Shown in pieces: positions 59,351-64,000 of a stretch of DNA of 64,000 nt (within the stretch, counting starts at the first letter, position 1; every line of letters starts with the position of its first letter). Under the pieces are notes generated by a model, which saw only the letters and a program-made list of their open reading frames with translations, was not told the origin of the DNA and made no database searches. The DNA is from Paenibacillus tyrphae. GTDB lineage: Bacteria; Bacillota; Bacilli; Paenibacillales; NBRC-103111. The DNA is taken from positions 1 through 64,000 of the forward strand of contig NZ_JNVM01000005.1 in the NCBI RefSeq assembly GCF_000722545.1, in the 5' to 3' direction. Position numbers and translations under genes: made by a program.

Positions 59351-59938
59351 TTATCCCTCGCTCCGAAGCACGCTTTTGACCGCCTCTTGCCAGATGTCCT
59401 CATAGTTGAATTTGAAGCCGATCATCATAAAGTTGCCGATGTTGTCGATCACCATCGTCAGCATATGCGCCTTGGCCGTAATCCGCTCGTCCGGAACGAC
59501 GCCAAGTTTCGCGCCGTGCGTCAGCAGCTCCTCGAACCCGCTGGCGAATCCTTCGGTCACCGCGTGGAACCGCTGCTCGTACTTCGGTTCGTTGCGGGAG
59601 CCCCGGATCAGGTATTCGTTCAGGATGCGGGGGAAGTATTCGTCCTGCCGTTGGTCCTCGATCATCCGGTAGCCGTCGGCCAGCAGCTTCGCTTCGAAGT
59701 TGTCTTTCGTATAGTCCTGGATGGAAAAGGACTTCGAAAAATCGATTTCCTTCGCGATTTCATCGAAAAGAACGTCGATCAGCACATCTTTGGAAGAAAA
59801 ATGATAGTAGATCGCGGGCTTGGAAATTCCTACTTCTTTGGCGATCATGGACAGGCTTGTCTTGTCAAACCCGTGCTCCGCGAACAGCCGGTAGGCGGTT
59901 TCCAAAATTTTGGCGTAAGTTTCGTTGATAACAATCAC
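59351..59938 (-). CDS. TetR-family transcriptional regulator
   Basis: A 195-residue repressor. The N-terminal helix-turn-helix has ILETAYRLFAEHGFDKTSLS and KEVGISKPAIYYHFSSKDVL, the typical TetR pattern; the C-terminal ligand domain is all-helical. Start GTG 59938, with GACGGA overlapping, is weak; internal starts would damage the first helix. It lies 37 bases before the solute-binding lipoprotein gene on the same strand, so it could be the first gene of that operon, and about 180 bases beyond the ECF operon. Target unknown. Confidence 0.9.
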   Translation of the reverse strand: MIVINETYAKILETAYRLFAEHGFDKTSLSMIAKEVGISKPAIYYHFSSKDVLIDVLFDEIAKEIDFSKSFSIQDYTKDNFEAKLLADGYRMIEDQRQDEYFPRILNEYLIRGSRNEPKYEQRFHAVTEGFASGFEELLTHGAKLGVVPDERITAKAHMLTMVIDNIGNFMMIGFKFNYEDIWQEAVKSVLRSEG

Positions 59939-60058
59939 TCCGTCAAACGTTTTGTTGTAAAATACCCCAAAAATTCCTAGTTACCAATACTTCTGCATCC
60001 CTATGTTAAATCCCTCCTTTTCGGATGAGGGACATTCTACCTACGGTAAAATAAACAT

Positions 60059-60097
60059 GCCCTCTTCGAGAAACCGGGGAACCGGATCAAAGAGGGC
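60059..60097 (-). terminator. Terminator of the ECF operon
   Basis: GCCCTCTT (60059-60066) pairs with AAGAGGGC (60090-60097), with an inner CCGG/CCGG pairing; on the minus strand it is followed by ATGTTTATTTTA. It lies 21 bases past the ecfT stop. Confidence 0.75.
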
Positions 60098-60117
60098 TAT
60101 GGCCGGGGCGGGCAAGC

Positions 60118-60909
60118 TTACCAAAGCAGAATCAGCGTCAAATTCGACAGCGCAAAAGCGAACACGGCGTAGTCGCGCGGGCGGAACCGGTACACGCGGA
60201 TCGGCGTCCGTCCGGTATCGCCTTGGTAGCAGCGGGATTCCATCGCGACGGCCAAATCTCTGGCGCGCAGGATGGAAAGCACGAACAAGGGCAGCAGCAT
60301 CGGCAGCACGCCCCGAAAGCGGGCCACTACCCCTTTGCGGTGAAAGCCTCCGCCCCGGGCCGTCTGCGCTTTGCGGATTTTGTCGAACTCGTCCAGCAGC
60401 AGCGGGAGGAAGCGAAGGGAGATGGAGAACATCATCACCGCTTCGTGCACCGGCACCTTCAGCTTCTTCAAGGGACTGAGCAGCAGCTCCAGCCCTTCCG
60501 CAAGCACGATCGGCGAAGTCGTCCGCACGAGCAGCGACAAGAGCAGCACGATCCCGGCGATCTGTTCGCACATGACGACGCCCTTGACCGCGCCTTCCGC
60601 CGAGAACGTGACGAAGCCGATCGTGATCCACGTATCCCCCGGAACGGGCGTGAGGATCGCCTGGTAAATCATCGTGGACGTAAAAAACAGCAATAAGGAC
60701 AAAACAGTCAGCGCCAGCACGCGCCAAGAGAGCTTGGCAACACCCCAAAGGACGATGAGCAGCGCGAGCTGGGCACTTTTCAGAAGCAGGTGGTGGTTCA
60801 GCAGCAGACTGAGGCCGAACAGCAGCACGGCGACGATCTTCATGCGCGGGTCCCAGCGTTCCAGCCACGAGTCTCTTTTTTGGTAGATCAAATCGCTTGT
60901 TGCGGACAT
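60118..60909 (-). CDS. ecfT: ECF transporter transmembrane component EcfT
   Basis: A 263-residue membrane scaffold of an energy-coupling-factor importer, with about five membrane segments. The two coupling helices carry the Ala-Arg signature motifs TARGGGF (about 187) and LRARDLAVAMESRCY (about 220), which bind the two ATPases. ATG 60909 follows AAGGAGCG, which overlaps the stop of ecfA2. Last gene of the five-gene operon. Confidence 0.93.
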   Translation of the reverse strand: MSATSDLIYQKRDSWLERWDPRMKIVAVLLFGLSLLLNHHLLLKSAQLALLIVLWGVAKLSWRVLALTVLSLLLFFTSTMIYQAILTPVPGDTWITIGFVTFSAEGAVKGVVMCEQIAGIVLLLSLLVRTTSPIVLAEGLELLLSPLKKLKVPVHEAVMMFSISLRFLPLLLDEFDKIRKAQTARGGGFHRKGVVARFRGVLPMLLPLFVLSILRARDLAVAMESRCYQGDTGRTPIRVYRFRPRDYAVFAFALSNLTLILLW

Positions 60910-60923
60910 AGGTCAGGCGCTCC

Positions 60924-61829
60924 TTAAGAAAGGTAAACTGGATGGGATCGCTCCGCATACCTTCGCGCGATCCGTTGAGCGGTCTCTTCGATCGATTCGA
61001 GACGTCCGGGGAGGACGGGGGCGTCGGTGCTTGCGGACCCAAGCATTCGGCGTATAGCCAGCGCCGGAGGCTCCTCCCAGCCGAAGGCCGCCAGGAGCTG
61101 CGGGTCGGATAACAATCGCGCCGGATGCCCGTCGGCCACAAAGCGGCCATCCTTCAGCGCGATGAGCCGGGAAGCGTGCTCCAAAATTTCGTCCAGCTGG
61201 TGGCTGACCCACAGAATCGTCATCCCGTTCTCCCGGTTCAAGCGGTGCAGCAGCTCGAACAGTGCTTGACGCGAAGGCAGATCGAGGCCGGCCGTCGGCT
61301 CGTCAAGAATAAGCACGTCCGGCTCCAGCACGATGACGCCGGCGATGGCGACACGCCGCTTCTCGCCTCCGCTCAGCTCGAACGGACTCCGGCTTGCGAA
61401 CACGTCATCGTCGAGGCCGACCGCGGTCATCGCAGCCCGGACCTGCGCCTCCTTCGCTTCGGGCGTCAGCCCGGCGTGCTGCAGGCCGAAGGCGATGTCC
61501 TCGAACACCGTCGCCGCAAACAGCTGATGCTCGGGATATTGAAAAATATACCCGACCCGGTCGAACAGCTCCGGACGCTTGGCGGTATGCGGATTGGTGC
61601 CGTCCAGCAGCAGCTCGCCCTCGGTCGGGGACAGAAACCCTTTGAGCAGCTGCGTGAACGTTGACTTACCCGAGCCGGATTTGCCGGCAACGGCCAGCAT
61701 CTCGCCCTTGTCGATCGCCAGCCCGATTTGCCTGAGCACCGCCGGGACCGAGGAGGAAGCCTCCTTTTTGCGCCGCCGTTTGCCGTAGGCGCCATAGGTG
61801 AACGACACGTTCTTCAGCTCGATGCGCAT
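60924..61829 (-). CDS. ecfA2: ECF transporter ATPase EcfA2
   Basis: A 301-residue ECF ATPase. Walker A AGKSGSGKST, Q-loop IFQYPEHQLFAATVFEDIAF, signature LSGGEKRRVAIAG, Walker B VLILDEPTAGLD, switch His in WVSHQLDEI. A basic insertion (KRRRKKEAS) follows the first strand. ATG 61829 has GGAGGAAG at 8 bases and overlaps ecfA1 by 16 bases. It pairs with EcfA1 on EcfT. Confidence 0.93.
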   Translation of the reverse strand: MRIELKNVSFTYGAYGKRRRKKEASSSVPAVLRQIGLAIDKGEMLAVAGKSGSGKSTFTQLLKGFLSPTEGELLLDGTNPHTAKRPELFDRVGYIFQYPEHQLFAATVFEDIAFGLQHAGLTPEAKEAQVRAAMTAVGLDDDVFASRSPFELSGGEKRRVAIAGVIVLEPDVLILDEPTAGLDLPSRQALFELLHRLNRENGMTILWVSHQLDEILEHASRLIALKDGRFVADGHPARLLSDPQLLAAFGWEEPPALAIRRMLGSASTDAPVLPGRLESIEETAQRIARRYAERSHPVYLS

Positions 61830-62638
61830 AGCAGCTTCCTCCATTCTTCGGGCCCGGGCGAGTCGGGAACGGGAACGCCCAATCTCCGCAACGCCAGCGC
61901 CAGTCTGCGCGGGTAAGGCAGCTCCAGCCCGCAGCCGGAGAGCAGCTCCTCCTGCGTCCACAGGTCCGCGGGCTTCCCGACGGCTTGGACGCCGCCTTGC
62001 CGGAACAGCACCCAGCGGTCCGCATCGAACACTTCCTCCAGGTGGTGGGTGATGTAGATCAGCGTAAACGGATGCTCGCGACGAACCTCGTGCAGCGTCT
62101 CCACGAACTGCTTCCGGGAGACGGGGTCCAGCATCGAGGTCGCTTCGTCGAGAATCAGGCAGCGGGGGGCGAGCGCCAGCACGGAAGCCAGCGCCAGCTT
62201 CTGCTTCTCTCCGCCGGACAGCTGCGTCACGAGGCGGTCTTCGTCGGCATCGAGCCGGACCGCGTTCAGCGCCCAGCGAATCCGGCGCTGCATGTCCTCT
62301 TGCGGCCAGCCGATGTTCGACAGCCCGAAAGCGATGTCCTCGCCTACCGTTAGGCCGACCTGCTGGTTTTCCGGGTTTTGAAATACGATTTGGACGCGCC
62401 TGCGGATGGAAGGGACCGCATGGGGATCGGCGGTATCGTCGCCCTCGACAAGGATCGAGCCTTCCGTCGGCAGCTCGATGCCGTTCAGCAGCTTCGTTAG
62501 CGACGATTTGCCGGAGCCGTTCGGGCCGAGGAAAGCGACGAATTCGCCAGGCTCAAGCTCCAGGCTGACATCGCGAAGCGCCCAAACCGGAGCGTCGCCG
62601 CCGGTATAAGAAAACGATACGTTTCGAATTGAGATCAT
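61814..62638 (-). CDS. ecfA1: ECF transporter ATPase EcfA1
   Basis: A 274-residue ECF ATPase. Walker A GPNGSGKSS, Q-loop VFQNPENQQVGLTVGEDIAF, signature LSGGEKQKLALAS, Walker B CLILDEATSMLD and switch His in YITHHLEEV. The DEATSMLD form of Walker B is typical of EcfA1. The ribosome binding site at ATG 62638 is poor, so it is probably coupled to the upstream TudS-like gene 9 bases away. Confidence 0.93.
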   Translation of the reverse strand: MISIRNVSFSYTGGDAPVWALRDVSLELEPGEFVAFLGPNGSGKSSLTKLLNGIELPTEGSILVEGDDTADPHAVPSIRRRVQIVFQNPENQQVGLTVGEDIAFGLSNIGWPQEDMQRRIRWALNAVRLDADEDRLVTQLSGGEKQKLALASVLALAPRCLILDEATSMLDPVSRKQFVETLHEVRREHPFTLIYITHHLEEVFDADRWVLFRQGGVQAVGKPADLWTQEELLSGCGLELPYPRRLALALRRLGVPVPDSPGPEEWRKLLCASS

Positions 62639-62647
62639 AAGTCGTAG

Positions 62648-63142
62648 TCACTGCCTTTCCGAAGTGGCGACCGGGCCGTAGACACTTTTTGCATCAGCGG
62701 GATCGAACAAGCCGTCCTCCGTATTCGGAATTTGCCAGAAGAAGTCGATATGCACGCCTTTTTCCGCCGCTAGCGCCAAAAAGTCCTGCATGAAGACGCC
62801 TTTCCCCGGATCGCAGGAGGGGCTTCCGCTAATGCCGAGCCCGCCTGCAATCGTGTAGCCATGATCCTGATACACCTTCAACTGCTCGACGAACGGCAGC
62901 AGAATGTTCCGGTTGTGGGCGTGAAACTCCGGCGTGTCGTACTCCTCGACCGTCATCGGGGGCCGCTCCGGCCCGAGAAACGTGAACTCGGGGCAGGGCA
63001 GCTGGACGATGCCGTATCCTTGTTCATTCGCCCAATCGACCGCCGATTTCATCACGCCCGGACTCCGGGCTTCCTCGGCGACGACGGCATTCTGATTCAG
63101 CACGCAATGGGATGCGACGATGATTTTTTTACTGCGCTGCAT
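62648..63142 (-). CDS. TudS-related putative desulfidase (CD3072-type)
   Basis: A 164-residue protein. Three conserved cysteines, in ASHCVLNQNAVV (about Cys12), LPCPEFTFLG (about Cys49) and GSPSCDPGKG (about Cys110), fit the DUF523/TudS fold, in which three Cys hold a [4Fe-4S] cluster that removes sulfur from thiolated nucleobases. The C-terminal half is hydrophilic (QDFLALAAEKGVHIDFFWQIP). ATG 63142 follows AAGGGGGC and overlaps the end of the S-component gene by 14 bases. Linkage to an ECF importer suggests that the imported compound is thiolated and is desulfurated inside. I recall this pair as a known gene neighbourhood; the substrate is not established to my knowledge. Confidence 0.8.
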   Translation of the reverse strand: MQRSKKIIVASHCVLNQNAVVAEEARSPGVMKSAVDWANEQGYGIVQLPCPEFTFLGPERPPMTVEEYDTPEFHAHNRNILLPFVEQLKVYQDHGYTIAGGLGISGSPSCDPGKGVFMQDFLALAAEKGVHIDFFWQIPNTEDGLFDPADAKSVYGPVATSERQ

Positions 63143-63716
63143 GGGGAGCCCCCTTCGATCCGCGTTTGGCCGGCCGCTTGAGGAGCGACTGCGGAATGCC
63201 TTTGATCACGTAGTAGACGAGCAGGGCCGACAAGATTTTGTCGATTAAATTTTCTGCCAGACGGGGCAGAAACGCGGATGCGAACAAGCTGCTGCCGGCT
63301 TGCTTCAGCCACAGCACCGCAATATCCTGTACGCCGCCCGTCAATCCGCCGAATACGCCGATCGCGATGACCGTTCCGATGGCGGGGCAGACGATGCCCA
63401 GCAGGAGGCCCGAGACGAGCGCCGACCGCAGCGTATATCCGTATTTCCGTGCGGTGTAGCCGACGATCAGGCCGACGGTGGCGTTCACAAGCGCAAAAGG
63501 AATCGACGAATAGCCGGACGTCACGCCCAGGACCAGATTGGTCAGGATGCCGACGAGCGCACCCCAGAACGGGCCATAGACGGCGGCGATAAAGATCGTG
63601 CCGATGACGTCGAGGAACAGGAACGGAATTTTCAAGCTTCCGACGACCGTTCCCGCAATGACATTGATCGCAACGGCCAAAGCGCCGAGCGTGATGATTA
63701 ACGTTTTTTGATTCAT
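63129..63716 (-). CDS. ECF transporter substrate-binding S component (CD3073-type)
   Basis: A 195-residue integral membrane protein with six membrane segments. The first helix TLIITLGALAVAINVIAGT and the second with GTIFIAAVYGPFWGALVGIL carry the small-residue patterns of S components that dock on EcfT. Substrate selectivity lies in loop 1 and helices 4-6 and cannot be read. ATG 63716 follows GGAGG at 9 bases; ATG 63740 is further from any site. First gene of the operon, ahead of the TudS-like gene. Confidence 0.88.
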   Translation of the reverse strand: MNQKTLIITLGALAVAINVIAGTVVGSLKIPFLFLDVIGTIFIAAVYGPFWGALVGILTNLVLGVTSGYSSIPFALVNATVGLIVGYTARKYGYTLRSALVSGLLLGIVCPAIGTVIAIGVFGGLTGGVQDIAVLWLKQAGSSLFASAFLPRLAENLIDKILSALLVYYVIKGIPQSLLKRPAKRGSKGAPHAAQ

Positions 63717-63942
63717 GCCGAACGACCTCCAAGGATTCATAAAATAAATACCGGACTTTCTTCGATCCGTCTTCGATCAGAAGGTCTTGCTTTATTAAAG
63801 AATCCGATTCCCCCTTTGTACATAACGAGAAACGCATGGGAGCGCGGGCTTGAAGCGAAAAGGACTTCCGGCTGCGGCTCTGACGCATATTCTACAGACG
63901 AGTTGAATTGCTTAAAACCAAGTAAGTTTATCCACTTAGTTT
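63717..63942 (-). other. Long leader of the ECF operon
   Basis: About 225 bases of untranslated RNA would precede the S component. No known riboswitch consensus (FMN, TPP, purine, preQ1, folate) is recognisable by eye. A dyad CTAAGTGGATAAACTTAC lies at about 63924-63941 just after the start of transcription and could be a repressor site, for example for the TetR protein at 59351. Confidence 0.35.
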
Positions 63943-63948
63943 AGTATC

Positions 63949-63976
63949 ATTGTAGTGCTTTTTGTTTGGTTGTCAA
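63949..63976 (-). promoter_or_regulatory. Sigma-A promoter of the ECF operon
   Basis: On the minus strand TTGACA (63976-63971), a 16-base spacer and TACAAT (63954-63949). It is the only good promoter upstream of the S-component gene and would drive all five genes to the terminator at 60059. Confidence 0.65.
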
Positions 63977-64000
63977 TGATGATAATTGGATGCAGTTGAA

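Noticed and set aside
63717..63942. Known riboswitch in the ECF leader
   Set aside because: No FMN, TPP, purine, preQ1, folate or cobalamin core could be recognised; length alone is not evidence. An Infernal search against Rfam would decide.

Overview
The window reads as chromosomal DNA of a Gram-positive, endospore-former-type bacterium of the Bacillales, most likely Paenibacillus or a close relative. The grounds are the gene families: a huge surface protein with three SLH domains, two YesM/YesN-type two-component pairs, an Lpl/LipO-type sugar uptake operon, lipoproteins, AGGAGG-type ribosome binding sites and sigma-A-like promoters. This assignment is an inference from gene content. No rRNA or tRNA gene was seen.

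Layout. 1-2.4 kb: start of a secreted LamG-domain gene cut by the window edge, then transposon and recombinase debris. 2.4-12.4 kb: a compact same-strand cluster of an acyl-CoA ligase, a large MalT/SARP-like ATPase regulator, a KAS III-type condensing enzyme, an alpha/beta hydrolase, an SDR reductase, a secreted lipase and another alpha/beta hydrolase; it looks like a lipid-derived metabolite or acyl-processing pathway. 12.4-18.6 kb: an AT-rich junkyard of broken genes (beta-lactamase-like, IS630, serine recombinase, possible IS21 ends) mixed with apparently intact small genes, including a GIY-YIG (T5orf172) nuclease-membrane protein-microprotein operon and a cysteine-rich repeat protein. 18.7-27.1 kb: an orphan AraC-type response regulator and a 2337-residue SLH-anchored protein combining phosphodiester glycosidase and metallophosphatase domains. 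27.1-28.8 kb: motA/motB. 29-33.3 kb: an MFS pump with its divergent MarR regulator, two polymorphic-toxin-immunity-type genes, and a divergent XRE regulator/HEPN-like pair. 33.4-36.9 kb: a YesM/YesN pair. 36.9-39.1 kb: LysR with a divergent MFS exporter.

39.6-49.5 kb: a binding-protein-dependent importer (Fbp/Afu type, fused permease), a second solute-binding protein, a PP2C-like phosphatase, and an oxidative sugar block (TIM-barrel isomerase, FAD oxidoreductase, Gfo/Idh dehydrogenase). 49.5-60 kb: an Lpl-type permease/permease/lipoprotein operon, a YrpD-like secreted protein, and a TetR - solute-binding lipoprotein - YesM - YesN string that probably senses and controls the neighbouring importer. 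60-63.7 kb: a complete ECF vitamin/nucleobase-type transporter operon (S component, TudS-like desulfidase, EcfA1, EcfA2, EcfT) with its promoter near the right edge.

Two related palindromic elements of about 250 bp (19.69 kb and 39.12 kb), in opposite orientations, share a conserved core but have different terminal inverted repeats. They and the lipid cluster, the bifunctional surface protein, the T5orf172 operon and the ECF-TudS operon are the items most worth following up. All functions are read from motifs and remembered family features; no database search was possible.
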